Assembly: GCF_900182705.1 (NCBI RefSeq) | Contig: NZ_FXTP01000007.1 | Coordinates: 62,001-126,000, forward strand | Source: Gracilimonas mengyeensis | Lineage (GTDB): Bacteria; Bacteroidota; Rhodothermia; Balneolales; Balneolaceae | Direction of reading: 5' to 3' | Length of the DNA stretch: 64,000 nucleotides | In this document: piece by piece, positions 32,750 to 42,529 of the stretch | Layout: each line of letters begins with the position of its first letter | How positions within the stretch are numbered: the first letter of the stretch is position 1 | Translations under genes and position numbers: made by a program | Notes under the pieces: generated by a model | What the model saw: the letters and a program-made list of their open reading frames with translations, nothing else | Told to the model about the DNA's origin: nothing | The model's database searches: none

Positions 32750-34054
32750 TTACTTAACCAGCATCATCTTACGGGTTTCCATGAAATCACCGGCATTGAG
32801 TTGATAGATATACAAGCCGCTGGAAAGATGGGAGGCATCAAAATGGACATTATGCAAGCCGGGCCCTTTACGGTTATCAATCAGGGTTGCCACTTCTCTT
32901 CCTAAGGTATCAAACACTCTCAGGCTCACTTCGCTGTTAACCGGCAAATGAAAGCTGATTTTAGTGGAAGGGTTAAACGGGTTTGGATAATTCTGAATCA
33001 GGTTAAAAGAGTCGGCTTTATCGATCAGCTCGTTTGAAGTTGCTACCTGATTTTCTATCGTGATGGTTCCCTGGTCCGGTACAGCATTAAATTCCACAAA
33101 CCTTGATCCATCCAGTGTAACTATTCGAGCATCCAGTGATTCTTCATTTTGAGATACCGAAGCAGAATCCCAGTCCTGGGGCAATTCACGACGGACCGTT
33201 AGCGCCACATCATACACTTCATTATCAAGTTCATCTGTCAGCTCCAACTCTATTTGAGATTCACTCGCCGATAGTTCTGTGAAGGATGCCGATTCACGTT
33301 CCTGGCTATATTTGAATACATTTCCAAAACTGCTTACCCAAAACCGGGTATCACCTTCAGCCATGTAGTCAAGATTACCTTTTATTTCCCTGGAAGAGAC
33401 TTCCGAGTAGCCACCTTCTCCGTCTGATCCATGACCTAAGAACACAACCCAGCCTTTTGTACGTGCCGCTGCATTCACCCGGTTGTTGAAATCCTCCGTG
33501 GTTTCATGTCCTTCCGTACCGATCACCATAGAGCTGATGTTCATGGCATTGGAGGGATCATTGGAAACAATCTGACCAGAACATCCGCGGGCAGCGATAT
33601 AATACTGGCTAGTTATATCATTATTGCCAGGAACACAGAATGGGTATGCGATGGTATGTACCGAATAACCGCTAATATTATCCTCTAAAGTCGCCTTGGA
33701 GTTAGCCAACTCTTCTATTTGTTCTTCATCGGACAAGTCAGAAAGATTACGGTGAGTTACTGTATGGCTGCCAATTTCATGTCCCTGTGCAGCCGCCTCT
33801 GAAAGACCTTCATAATTAGCGGAAATAAAAGCATTGGTAAAGGTAAATAAAGTCAGCTGATACCCATATTCATTGAACATAGGAACCATTACATCCAACT
33901 GGTTGCCATAGTTATCATCAAAGGTATAACTTACCGCCGCCTCACCAAAACCTTGCCAGGTGGCAATTTCATAATTATCACCAGCAGATTGAGCTTTAAT
34001 ATGTTGAGTACATAGAAGTGAAAAGAGGATCAGAATAACAGAGGGGTATTTCAT
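32750..34054 (-). CDS. Secreted polysaccharide deacetylase with T9SS-type C-terminal sorting domain
   Basis: 434 aa. Signal peptide to about AQS, then NodB-like domain: YTFDD (metal Asp), GHEIGSHTVTH (HxxxH metal site), AYPFCVPGN. The C terminus has NLIQNYPNPFNPSTKISF and a beta-rich end SGLYIYQLNAGDF...KMMLVK, the type A sorting signal of the type IX (Por) system or its Balneolota/Ignavibacteria relatives. Predicted to be exported to the cell surface and to deacetylate a polysaccharide. Confidence 0.9.
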   Translation of the reverse strand: MKYPSVILILFSLLCTQHIKAQSAGDNYEIATWQGFGEAAVSYTFDDNYGNQLDVMVPMFNEYGYQLTLFTFTNAFISANYEGLSEAAAQGHEIGSHTVTHRNLSDLSDEEQIEELANSKATLEDNISGYSVHTIAYPFCVPGNNDITSQYYIAARGCSGQIVSNDPSNAMNISSMVIGTEGHETTEDFNNRVNAAARTKGWVVFLGHGSDGEGGYSEVSSREIKGNLDYMAEGDTRFWVSSFGNVFKYSQERESASFTELSASESQIELELTDELDNEVYDVALTVRRELPQDWDSASVSQNEESLDARIVTLDGSRFVEFNAVPDQGTITIENQVATSNELIDKADSFNLIQNYPNPFNPSTKISFHLPVNSEVSLRVFDTLGREVATLIDNRKGPGLHNVHFDASHLSSGLYIYQLNAGDFMETRKMMLVK

Positions 34055-34310
34055 CAGTGTTATATTAAGGGATGAAGCATGTATTTAAGCGCCTTGATTA
34101 TAACACTTTATAGTGAACAATTAGTGACCAAATTTTGAGCAAATTTATACCTGCTTCTCTATTCAGCATTAATCAAAAATAATTCAATAGAAAGGGGGTG
34201 CATATCATTACAACTTAAGTTGTGAGGCTAAAATTTATTATATTATGCCTGCTTTTTTCTGGTAACCTGCAAGCTTTCACATGATTAATATGGGTCAAAA
34301 AAGCTCTTAG

Positions 34311-36086
34311 ATGTCACACTCACCAAAAACAGTATTGGGAAGAATATTGGTGTGGCGGGCCCGCCATTTATCCCAGCAGCAATTTGTACTGATTCTTAGT
34401 GTTCTTGTCGGTTTTATTACCGGACTGGTGGCCGTTGTTCTGAAGAACACCACGCACCTGATTCAACAGCTCATAAGCTCCAACAACTTCAGCCAATATT
34501 TTAACCCCTACTATTTTGTATTTCCTATTATTGGTATCGGTATTACCGTGCTTATACGGAGGCTGATCAAAGGGAAAATTGGTCAGGGTATTCCCTCTAC
34601 CCTGTTTTCCATCTTGCGTAAAAATGGGATTCTCCCCACTCACCGGATGTACTCATCCATCATAACCAGTATTTTTACGGTGGGTTTTGGTGGCTCGGTG
34701 GGACTTGAGGCCCCAACCGTAAGTTCCGGAGCTGCCATCGGCTCTAATTTGGGCCGGGTGATGCACATCGATTATAAATCAAGGATTTTGTTGATGTCGT
34801 GTGCCGCAGCTGGGGCTTTGGCTTCCATTTTTAATGCGCCTATTGCAGCTATCATTTTTACCATCGAGATTTTCAGCCTGGACCTCACCCTCACCTCCCT
34901 GATTCCCCTGCTTTTGTCTTCTGCGGCAGGCGTGGTTACCTCCATTTTTATTCAAGGCAACGATTATATTTTTCACCTGGATAAAGTGTCCCCTTTTGTG
35001 GTGGAGGAACTACCTCTCTACATCTTATTAGGAGTGATAACGGCATTTATCTCCCTCTACTTCAACAAAATTTACTTTCGGGTAAGTGCTTATTTTAACA
35101 AGATCAGCACGCAGTTTAGGCGAACATTAATTGGCGGTGGTCTTCTTGGGTTGATGATTTTCTTATTCCCGCCTTTATACGGTGAAGGTTATGAAACCAT
35201 CAATATTTTATTAAACGGTAATGTAACTCAGATTGCCAATTTTGGGATTCTTGAAAGCTTAGACAGCAAAGAGTATTTCATTATCCTGATGCTTCTCTGT
35301 TTGATGATGTTTAAAATCATTGCTACCTCTTTTACCATCGGGGCAGGCGGAATTGGCGGTATTTTTGCACCGGCTCTTTTCACCGGTGCTACCCTTGGTT
35401 ATCTCTACTCCATTTGCATCAACGATGCCGGTATTGCTTCCATAGCGGTTAGTAACTACACGCTGGTAGGCATGACTGGCCTGATGGCAGGAACCTTACA
35501 CGCCCCGCTAACCGCCATATTTATGATTGCAGAGATTAGCGGCGGTTATGAACTTTTTATTCCTCTTATGTTGGTATCGGCAATCTCCTTTCTGGTGTCA
35601 CGGCACTTTATGCCGCACTCCATTTATACAACACAGCTGGCTCAAAAAGGTGACTTACTCACCCATAACAAAGATAAAGCCGTACTCTCAGTTCTAACGG
35701 TGGACAAACTGGTGGAAAAGAACTTTGCGGAGATTCATCCCAAAATGAGTTTGCGGCAACTAATTCAGGTCGTCAAAACCAGCAAACGAAATATCTTTCC
35801 AGTGGTTAGCTCGAGTAGAAAGCTAGTAGGCATTCTTACGCTGGATGACATCCGGGATATTATGTTTGATGAATCCCTGTACGATATCATAGCCGTTGCC
35901 GAGCTCATGACTCAGCCTCCCGATACGATTCAGAAAGATGAGGATATGAAATCGGTCATCCAGAAATTCCGTTCTACCGGAGCCTGGAACCTCCCGGTTG
36001 TTGATGAAGAAACTTATGTCGGGTTTATTTCCAAGTCCAAGCTCTTTTCTGCCTACCGGCGTAAGCTTATCGAGTTTTCTGTTTAG
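34311..36086 (+). CDS. ClC chloride channel with CBS domain pair
   Basis: 591 aa. ClC core with KIGQGIPS (GxGxP-like), GFGGSVGLEAPTV (GxxGxE), GAGGIGGIFAPALF (GxFxP). Two CBS domains in the cytosolic C terminus (about 465-590). Probably a Cl-/H+ exchanger or fluoride/chloride channel, nucleotide-regulated by CBS. The gene ends just before the double-hairpin repeat B. Confidence 0.93.
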   Translation: MSHSPKTVLGRILVWRARHLSQQQFVLILSVLVGFITGLVAVVLKNTTHLIQQLISSNNFSQYFNPYYFVFPIIGIGITVLIRRLIKGKIGQGIPSTLFSILRKNGILPTHRMYSSIITSIFTVGFGGSVGLEAPTVSSGAAIGSNLGRVMHIDYKSRILLMSCAAAGALASIFNAPIAAIIFTIEIFSLDLTLTSLIPLLLSSAAGVVTSIFIQGNDYIFHLDKVSPFVVEELPLYILLGVITAFISLYFNKIYFRVSAYFNKISTQFRRTLIGGGLLGLMIFLFPPLYGEGYETINILLNGNVTQIANFGILESLDSKEYFIILMLLCLMMFKIIATSFTIGAGGIGGIFAPALFTGATLGYLYSICINDAGIASIAVSNYTLVGMTGLMAGTLHAPLTAIFMIAEISGGYELFIPLMLVSAISFLVSRHFMPHSIYTTQLAQKGDLLTHNKDKAVLSVLTVDKLVEKNFAEIHPKMSLRQLIQVVKTSKRNIFPVVSSSRKLVGILTLDDIRDIMFDESLYDIIAVAELMTQPPDTIQKDEDMKSVIQKFRSTGAWNLPVVDEETYVGFISKSKLFSAYRRKLIEFSV

Positions 36087-36096
36087 CTAGTAGTAC

Positions 36097-36251
36097 AAGA
36101 GGTGCAACCTCTTTTGACTGGTGCTTTTCAAGTACAACTTGAAAAGATCCTTTGGTTGGCAGGATTTGATAGTGAAAGCAAGCAAAAAAACATCCAGAGA
36201 TCTTTAGAGGTTGTACCTCTAAAGCACAAGCCATGCAAGGTTGTACCTTGC
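36097..36251. repeat. Inverted pair of double-hairpin units, copy B (155 bp)
   Basis: Left unit 36097-36149 and right unit 36199-36251 are inverted 53-mers around a 49-base core. Hairpins: AAGAGG-TGCAA-CCTCTT, CTTTTCAAG-TACAA-CTTGAAAAG, CTTTAGAGG-TTGTA-CCTCTAAAG, GCAAGG-TTGTA-CCTTGC. The two arms match at 37 of 53 positions and six stem pairs differ by compensated double changes. Between convergent ClC and DUF389 genes. Confidence 0.88.
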
Positions 36252-36267
36252 CTTAAAAGCAAGAAGA

Positions 36268-37269
36268 TTACAAAAATTCAAAATAGATGATAACTGAAAG
36301 ACCAATCAACAGAGCAACCCAAATAAAAATAGCATAGCGGCTCAACTCCTCCCCTTCCCTTTGTTCTACAAAACTGTGCGGTTTTATACCCTGCAGCAAA
36401 AAAGTAACCACGCCTGCTAAATTAATGCAGATGATATACGTCAGAGTTAACAAACCGGCCCCGTACGCAAGTTTGTACATTCCACTACCTAACAACAAGC
36501 CGGTAGCCACCATCGGAGGAAGTAAGGCCACCGCCACCATCACCCCAATAACTGCCGCAGAGATTCCCCTGGTAAACGATAAACACCCAGCCACTCCTGC
36601 TGCAAGTCCCAAGGCGATATCAGCATAACTCACTACCGTTCTCGAGTTGATTTGTGATACCTCTGGGTTAAAATCAATAAGAAGTCCCATGAGGTAAGAA
36701 AGACTGATCCCCAACGTAAAACCAAAAAAGATGGATTTAAATGACCGTTTCAGAAGTGATTTATCTCCCAAAGTAGTAGCCAGTGCCAATCCAACATTAG
36801 GACCCAAAATGGGGGCAATTACCATTGCCCCAATCACCATGGCTGCGCTGTCGCGGATTAATCCATTAGCTGCCACCACACACGATAATGCGATCAGTAC
36901 AAGATAGACCCATGAAAAGTCACTGATCTTATTAATCTCAGAATATAGCTCATCTCTTGAAATACGATGGATCTTCTCATCATTCTCTTTATCAGCCGAC
37001 TTCTCTTCTTCCTCTTCATCTGATTGTGACGGCAAAGTCGCCGATATGGGAAGTAATATGACTCTGTAATCATCCTTACCAGAAAATTTCGTTTCAAGCT
37101 CTCCAAGAATTTTCTCGGTAAGTCCTACGTCAGCCAAAAGATTGATGGATGTCTTTCCACCATCTTCAGATTTATCAATCCAGGAATCAACAATATCCTC
37201 CTCATTGATCAGGCTCTCGAAATCTTCAAACCCTTCAGGCGGTAATATCTTTACAAGTCGTAATGCCAT
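36268..37269 (-). CDS. DUF389 (TIGR00341-type) membrane protein
   Basis: 333 aa. N-terminal cytosolic part ending in an acidic linker (SDEEEEEKSADKEND), then several membrane helices with DSAAMVIGAMVIAPILGPNVG and AAVIGVMVAVALLPPMVATG, both typical of DUF389. Function unknown. Flanked by repeats B and C. Confidence 0.88.
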   Translation of the reverse strand: MALRLVKILPPEGFEDFESLINEEDIVDSWIDKSEDGGKTSINLLADVGLTEKILGELETKFSGKDDYRVILLPISATLPSQSDEEEEEKSADKENDEKIHRISRDELYSEINKISDFSWVYLVLIALSCVVAANGLIRDSAAMVIGAMVIAPILGPNVGLALATTLGDKSLLKRSFKSIFFGFTLGISLSYLMGLLIDFNPEVSQINSRTVVSYADIALGLAAGVAGCLSFTRGISAAVIGVMVAVALLPPMVATGLLLGSGMYKLAYGAGLLTLTYIICINLAGVVTFLLQGIKPHSFVEQREGEELSRYAIFIWVALLIGLSVIIYFEFL

Positions 37270-37311
37270 CCTTTACATATATAGGTGCAAATTTTGTCAA
37301 CAGCAGAAAAC

Positions 37312-37441
37312 CAGAGGCACAGCCTCTTATGGCTCTTGCTTTTCAAGTATAACTTGAAAAGATCCCATGAAAGGAATGGGGTATATTAAAAACCAAGAAA
37401 ACCCTAAAGGGATCTTTAAGTCTTGCAAGCTTATACCTTGC
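37312..37441. repeat. Inverted pair of double-hairpin units, copy C (right unit degraded)
   Basis: Left unit 37312-37364: AGAGGC-ACA-GCCTCT (37313-37327) and CTTTTCAAG-TATAA-CTTGAAAAG (37339-37361), then ATC. Right arm 37404-37441 keeps the outer hairpin GCAAG...CCTTGC, its loop containing TTATA, the exact complement of the left TATAA loop; its inner hairpin is shortened. Ends right at the purB stop. Confidence 0.82.
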
Positions 37442-37442
37442 T

Positions 37443-38738
37443 TTATTCCAATCCTACGCGCTTAAAAATGCGATCTACGTTCCGGGTATGATGTTCCAGG
37501 TCAAAAGCATCATCAATCTCATCCTGACTTAAGGCATTCTGAATAGTTTCGTCTGCCTCCACAATAGGCTTAAACAAGGTCTGCTCTTCCCAGGATTTCA
37601 TGGCAAGCGGCTGTACGGTGTCATAAGCCTTTTCACGAGCCATGCCTTTGTCGATGAGTTTATGAAGCAATCGCTGGGAAAACACAAGTCCCTGCGTCTT
37701 CCAGATGTTGTCTTCCATATTATCCTCAAACACCACCAGGTTTTCAATCACATTTGCAAAGCGGTTCAACATGTAATCCAACAAAGTGGTGGCATCAGGC
37801 AGAATGATACGTTCGGCTGAAGAATGGGAAATATCACGTTCATGCCATAGCGGGATGTTTTCGAAAGATGTCACCATATAGCCCCGCAGCACCCGTGCAC
37901 AACCCGAAATATTCTCAGAGCTCACCGGATTCCGCTTATGTGGCATTGAAGAAGAGCCCTTTTGTCCTTTTCTGAAAGCCTCTTCCGCTTCCCGTAACTC
38001 GCTACGCTGCAGATGGCGAACTTCCACGGCCATCTTCTCCAGCGTAGAGCCAATCAATGCCAGCGTAGACAAGTAATAGGCATGCCGATCGCGCTGCAGG
38101 GTTTGGGTTGATATGGGGGCCGGGGACAGACCAAGTTTCTCGCACGTATATTCTTCTACTTCCGGCGGGATATTGGCAAAAGTACCTACTGATCCAGACA
38201 GTTTTCCAAACTCTACATCAGTTGCTGCTTTTTTGAAACGCTCCAGGTTTCGGTTCATCTCGGCATACCACAGGGCACACTTCAAGCCAAAAGTGGTAGG
38301 CTCAGCATGGATGCCGTGAGTTCGCCCCATCATCACCGTATATTTATGCTCTTTGGCTTTCTCACCTAAAACATTAATGATATGCTCAAGATCGCCTAAA
38401 ATAATTTTGTTAGCCTTTTTCAGGCGAACGCCCCAGGCAGTATCCACTACATCGGTAGAAGTAAGTCCGTAGTGTACCCATTTTTTCTCCTCTCCCAGCG
38501 TTTCAGAAACCGCACGCGTAAAAGCCACCACATCGTGACGGGTCTTTGCTTCAATTTCTTTAATTCGGTCAACGTCAAACCCTGCATTTTCATACAAAGC
38601 ATCTACATCCTCCATAGGAATTTTACCCAGTTTAGCCCAGGCCCAGCAGGCAGCCAGTTCAACATCCAACCAAGCCTGAAACTGAGATTCATCATTCCAA
38701 AGATCAGACATTTCTTTTCGGGAGTAACGCGCAATCAT
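37443..38738 (-). CDS. purB: Adenylosuccinate lyase
   Basis: 431 aa. Fumarase/aspartase-superfamily signature [18 protein letters not shown] with catalytic Ser, plus [11 protein letters not shown] and [14 protein letters not shown] with catalytic His. Acts in two steps of purine synthesis. Stand-alone gene. Length is normal for the family. Confidence 0.95.
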   Translation of the reverse strand: MIARYSRKEMSDLWNDESQFQAWLDVELAACWAWAKLGKIPMEDVDALYENAGFDVDRIKEIEAKTRHDVVAFTRAVSETLGEEKKWVHYGLTSTDVVDTAWGVRLKKANKIILGDLEHIINVLGEKAKEHKYTVMMGRTHGIHAEPTTFGLKCALWYAEMNRNLERFKKAATDVEFGKLSGSVGTFANIPPEVEEYTCEKLGLSPAPISTQTLQRDRHAYYLSTLALIGSTLEKMAVEVRHLQRSELREAEEAFRKGQKGSSSMPHKRNPVSSENISGCARVLRGYMVTSFENIPLWHERDISHSSAERIILPDATTLLDYMLNRFANVIENLVVFEDNMEDNIWKTQGLVFSQRLLHKLIDKGMAREKAYDTVQPLAMKSWEEQTLFKPIVEADETIQNALSQDEIDDAFDLEHHTRNVDRIFKRVGLE

Positions 38739-39034
38739 GTATAAGAGATTTTATTGATTTCAAAATTTCCGCTCAAAGATAGTGGTTTTCAAGTTGAGGT
38801 TTAAAAGGAATAGCAAACAATTATTTAACTGCACAGCAACTTATTAAATAAACATGGAAGCGATTCCATTACTTAATTTTATGAATTTTAGGTGAATGCT
38901 TTTTTAGTAAAGTATTAAGGGTATTTAATTTAATTAATTTTATTTGATTATTGATTTATCCTAATTATTTTAGTCACGGCTTTAATATCAATCATTAAAG
39001 CTCACTCACTCAACCTTAACTAAAGACTTAAAAA

Positions 39035-40447
39035 ATGAAGTTACGATACGGAATAATACTAACTGTGCTGTTACTCATGTTGGGCACAACGGCTTATGCA
39101 TTTCCTGAAGCGGTGGAAAATGTTTCAGAAAATGCGGAGGTACTCATACAAACAAATGGAAATGAATATACTTCCATGGAGGACTTTGAGGCATCAACCG
39201 ATTACATCATCTTTACGGTAAATAACCTTTGGATTTTAATTGCCGCATTTATGGTATTAATGATGCACTTAGGTTTTGCAACAGTAGAAAGTGGACTTAC
39301 CCAAGCTAAAAATGCGGTGAACGTTATTTATAAGAACGTTTTTATCCTCACCGTAGGAATTCTTCTATATGCCTTGGTAGGTTTTCAGATAATGTATCCC
39401 GGAGATTTTAACGGGTTCTTAGGCTTTGGAGGTTTCGGCATTGGATTCGACCCCTCTAACCTGGTAGGTATGCTAACCCCTGCTTACGGCTTGGACATGA
39501 CCATTTGGACGGACTTTATCTTCCAGGCTATGTTTGCCGCAACAGCTGCAACCATTGTTTCAGGTTGTGTAACCGGACGTATTAAGCTTCCGGCTTTTAT
39601 GATCTTTGGCGTGTTACTGCTTGCTTTCTGCTACCCTGTTACCGGTAGCTGGCACTGGGGCGGTGGCTGGTTGTCAGAACTTGGTTTCTATGACTTTGCC
39701 GGTTCTACCCTTGTACATGCTGTAGGTGGCGCAGCCGGACTTGCCTGCGTACTCTTGTTAGGCCCCCGTTCAGGTAAATATGAAGGTGGAAAAATCCATG
39801 GTATCCCTGCCCACAACATTCCACTTGCCACAGTAGGTGTATTTATTCTTTTCCTTGGCTGGTTTGGATTTAACGGTGGTTCTGTACTGAATGCTGATCC
39901 TGTAGGTGTATCCTATGTATTCGTAACTACTGCTCTTGCTGCTTGCTCTGGTGCAATTGCTGCCATGGTTACCACTCAGATAGTAATGAAAACTCTGGAT
40001 GCCCCTATGGCTCTCAACGGTATTTTAGCCGGTTTGGTAGGTATTACTGCTGGTGCTGATGCTGTTGGCATTATGGATGCCGTATTTATTGGAGCCATTG
40101 CCGGAGTTATCGTAGTATTTTCTATCCTTATGTTTGATAAACTTAAAATCGACGATCCTGTGGGAGCCATCTCTGTTCACGGTGTCGTTGGTATCTGGGG
40201 AACCATTGCGGTAGGAATTTTCTCTCCTGACGTGAGCTTTGGTGTTCAGGTATTAGGAACACTCTCTATTGCAGCTTTTACCTTTGTATTCTCTCTGGCT
40301 GTATTTGGAGCTATCAAAGCTATTATGGGCGTTCGTGTCTCCAAAGAAGTGGAATCCGATGGACTGGATATTTCCGAACACGGGAGCCATGCATATCCGG
40401 AATTTTCTCCAGTTAAAACTTCAGAATTGGGTGCATTCGCAGATTAG
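39035..40447 (+). CDS. amtB: Ammonium transporter (Amt family)
   Basis: 470 aa with a signal peptide (to about AYAFPEA) and about 11 membrane helices. Conserved pore twin-His: HAVGGAAGLACVLLLGPR and VHGVVGIWGTIAVG. Also FATVESGLTQAKNAVN. No PII (glnK) gene beside it, although many Amt genes have one. It is followed by a TorF-type porin gene that could share its transcript. Confidence 0.93.
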   Translation: MKLRYGIILTVLLLMLGTTAYAFPEAVENVSENAEVLIQTNGNEYTSMEDFEASTDYIIFTVNNLWILIAAFMVLMMHLGFATVESGLTQAKNAVNVIYKNVFILTVGILLYALVGFQIMYPGDFNGFLGFGGFGIGFDPSNLVGMLTPAYGLDMTIWTDFIFQAMFAATAATIVSGCVTGRIKLPAFMIFGVLLLAFCYPVTGSWHWGGGWLSELGFYDFAGSTLVHAVGGAAGLACVLLLGPRSGKYEGGKIHGIPAHNIPLATVGVFILFLGWFGFNGGSVLNADPVGVSYVFVTTALAACSGAIAAMVTTQIVMKTLDAPMALNGILAGLVGITAGADAVGIMDAVFIGAIAGVIVVFSILMFDKLKIDDPVGAISVHGVVGIWGTIAVGIFSPDVSFGVQVLGTLSIAAFTFVFSLAVFGAIKAIMGVRVSKEVESDGLDISEHGSHAYPEFSPVKTSELGAFAD

Positions 40448-40777
40448 TTGGTATAGGTATCGCTAGCACTTAAACGTAGCATTCGAGTGGGTAGCCCTGT
40501 GCTGTTATTAACACAGGCAGGGTTCCCCCTCTGCTACCAACAAACAATACAGTGCTAAAAACTACTAACCGATACCATTACCCTATTCTTCTCATTCTTC
40601 CATCAGTTTTGGAGAATGGAACCTTAAACACACATCGAAAAACATATCAGGGATACACAGGTACAAGCATCTCTGATCACAACTAATAAAAATCGCGCCC
40701 TCTTATGCTTATAACCAATACATAGGAATTGGTGCGGGAAAAACTCACTCATTAAACAATTTTACAGGTATATCACT
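40448..40777. other. 330-bp spacer with hairpin downstream of amtB
   Basis: No coding potential seen. CCTGTG (40496-40501) pairs with CACAGG (40512-40517) and neighbouring bases extend it partly; no T-run follows, so it may be a processing or attenuation structure between amtB and the porin gene. Confidence 0.5.
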
Positions 40778-41470
40778 ATGAAAACTTCTACGAAAATATC
40801 AAAACTACTTAAGTCGGGTTTACTTGCTCTGGTTGGAGCTTTTCTGATCAGTTCACTAAACCCTGAAACGGCCAAAGCACAAGAAATTTCCACCGGTGTT
40901 GATCTATACAGTACCTACGTATTCCGAGGTGTTGCATTCTCGGGCCCTGCCCTGCAACCGTATGTTGAAGTAAGTGAAGGCGGCTTTGCCATTGGTGCCT
41001 GGGGATCTCAAGGTATTGATGGGACTACCGGAAGCCTTGGGTTTCAGGAAATGGATCTTTATGCCGGCTATAGCTTCGACTTCGGTTTAAGCTTAGGTCT
41101 TACAGATTACTACTACCCCGGAACTTCCTGGACTGACGAAGATAGCCATGCTTTTGAAATCAATGTAGGCTACTCAATCGAGAATCTATCTCTGGCTGGT
41201 AACTTTATTCTGAACGAAGCCACGGGTGCTGGATCTGCTGGCGAAGACATCTACTTTGAAGCTGGCTACACTGTTGGCGCCGCTGACTTATTTATCGGTG
41301 CCGGTGATGGATGGCACTCATCCGATGGCAATTTCGCCCTCGTAAACATTGGACTGGGAACCAGTAAGGAATTAGTGATTACCGACACTTTCAGCATCCC
41401 GCTGAGTGGTGCCGTAATCTACAACCCTGATTCAGAGCAATTCTACATTCTGGCAGGACTTTCTTTCTAA
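40778..41470 (+). CDS. TorF-type putative outer-membrane porin
   Basis: 230 aa with signal peptide ending near AKAQE. The mature start ISTGVDLYSTYVFRGVAFS and alternating beta-strand pattern ending in a phenylalanine (LAGLSF) match TorF (Gcw_chp) proteins. Predicted outer-membrane beta-barrel. Such genes commonly neighbour amtB, as here. Confidence 0.88.
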   Translation: MKTSTKISKLLKSGLLALVGAFLISSLNPETAKAQEISTGVDLYSTYVFRGVAFSGPALQPYVEVSEGGFAIGAWGSQGIDGTTGSLGFQEMDLYAGYSFDFGLSLGLTDYYYPGTSWTDEDSHAFEINVGYSIENLSLAGNFILNEATGAGSAGEDIYFEAGYTVGAADLFIGAGDGWHSSDGNFALVNIGLGTSKELVITDTFSIPLSGAVIYNPDSEQFYILAGLSF

Positions 41471-41506
41471 GGTGAAATGAGATACTGTTAAGGCTTTTTA
41501 GCTGAC

Positions 41507-41547
41507 AAAGCCGGGTAGCATGAGATGCTGTCCGGCTTTCTTTTTTT
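41507..41547 (+). terminator. Rho-independent terminator of the porin gene
   Basis: AAAGCCGG (41507-41514) pairs with CCGGCTTT (41532-41539), inner AGCAT/ATGCT also pairs, followed by seven T. Confidence 0.88.
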
Positions 41548-42529
41548 AACCGCTAAAGCGCAAAGATCCCAAAGAAATTAGCGTTTATATGCTCGCCCCT
41601 GTCAGAATTCTATTTTGATGTACCGTCAACAATAAGATTCCTGCCTTCTCAGGAATGACCTAACTAACCTCAGTTCGATATAAACCTCCCTATTGCTGTA
41701 GATGTTGGATAATTAGCAGACAGTTTTAGTAATTGTGAAGACCCTGAAAGGGTCCAACATTAATAGCCCCGGGTAAGCTTGTTCAGGGGCCCCGCTTGCG
41801 GGGAGCAAACAGGCGCAACCCGGGGTTTCGGAGATCAAAAAAACCACCTGCACTGAAAGTGCAGGGGTTTGGTTGGAGACTGAAAGTCACGCTTTTTCTC
41901 CACCATCCCGGTCATCCATCCCGAATTACTCGGGACGATGGACCTTGCATTTTGCGGAGCATCTTTAACCAATTTCCTAAACTATATTTCCAGTGGCTAA
42001 AGCGCTGTTGCCATTGGTTGGTTAGCAATCATTTCTTGGCTAAGGTTCTTCAGCGGTAGCTTCAGAATGACCCTATGATCTTAATCTTTAGATTTTTTCG
42101 GAATACTAAAGTGCAGGGTTTTTCACCCTCAGCTGGGACCAATAAACCAATCCTCAATAGGCTACCTGTTCGCCCAGCCCTAGACAAACATTCATGACTC
42201 TATATCAAAAAAGCCTCGGGTTCTTTATTGCTGAAAAGCCACCCCAGGATTGCACCCGCTTAGGCGGTTTTACACTGACGGCTTCAAGTCTGTCTTTAAT
42301 TTAGACTATCAGGCTTTATCAGACTTAACAATCAGACGAGGCATCTGAAATGAAACCCTCATATCAGCAATTAATGTTGCATCAAGGCTGAAATATCGGC
42401 TGAAAGCACCTTGGAATAAATCATCTAGCCTTTAGCCCACACCATCACCCGGCTCATTTGCAAGAAATCATTGCCTGCCTGTTTCGGCTGAACCGAAGGA
42501 TAGGGCTATAGTCTTAATAGCAGAAAATC
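41548..42529. other. About 980-bp gene-free stretch of degenerate palindromic repeats
   Basis: No credible gene. It holds ACCCTGAAAGGGT (41742 region), nested CCCCGGGT...GGGGCCCCGCTTGCGGGG...ACCCGGGG (41767-41825), CCTGCACTGAAAGTGCAGG (41847 region), CCCGAATTACTCGGG (about 41919-41933) and AAAGCCTCGGG-type segments. It looks like decayed intergenic repeats collected between two convergent transcription units. Confidence 0.55.

Noticed and set aside
36097-37441. Possible CRISPR-like array
   Set aside because: Repeats are inverted hairpin pairs with a non-spacer core, not direct repeats with unique spacers, and no cas gene is present.
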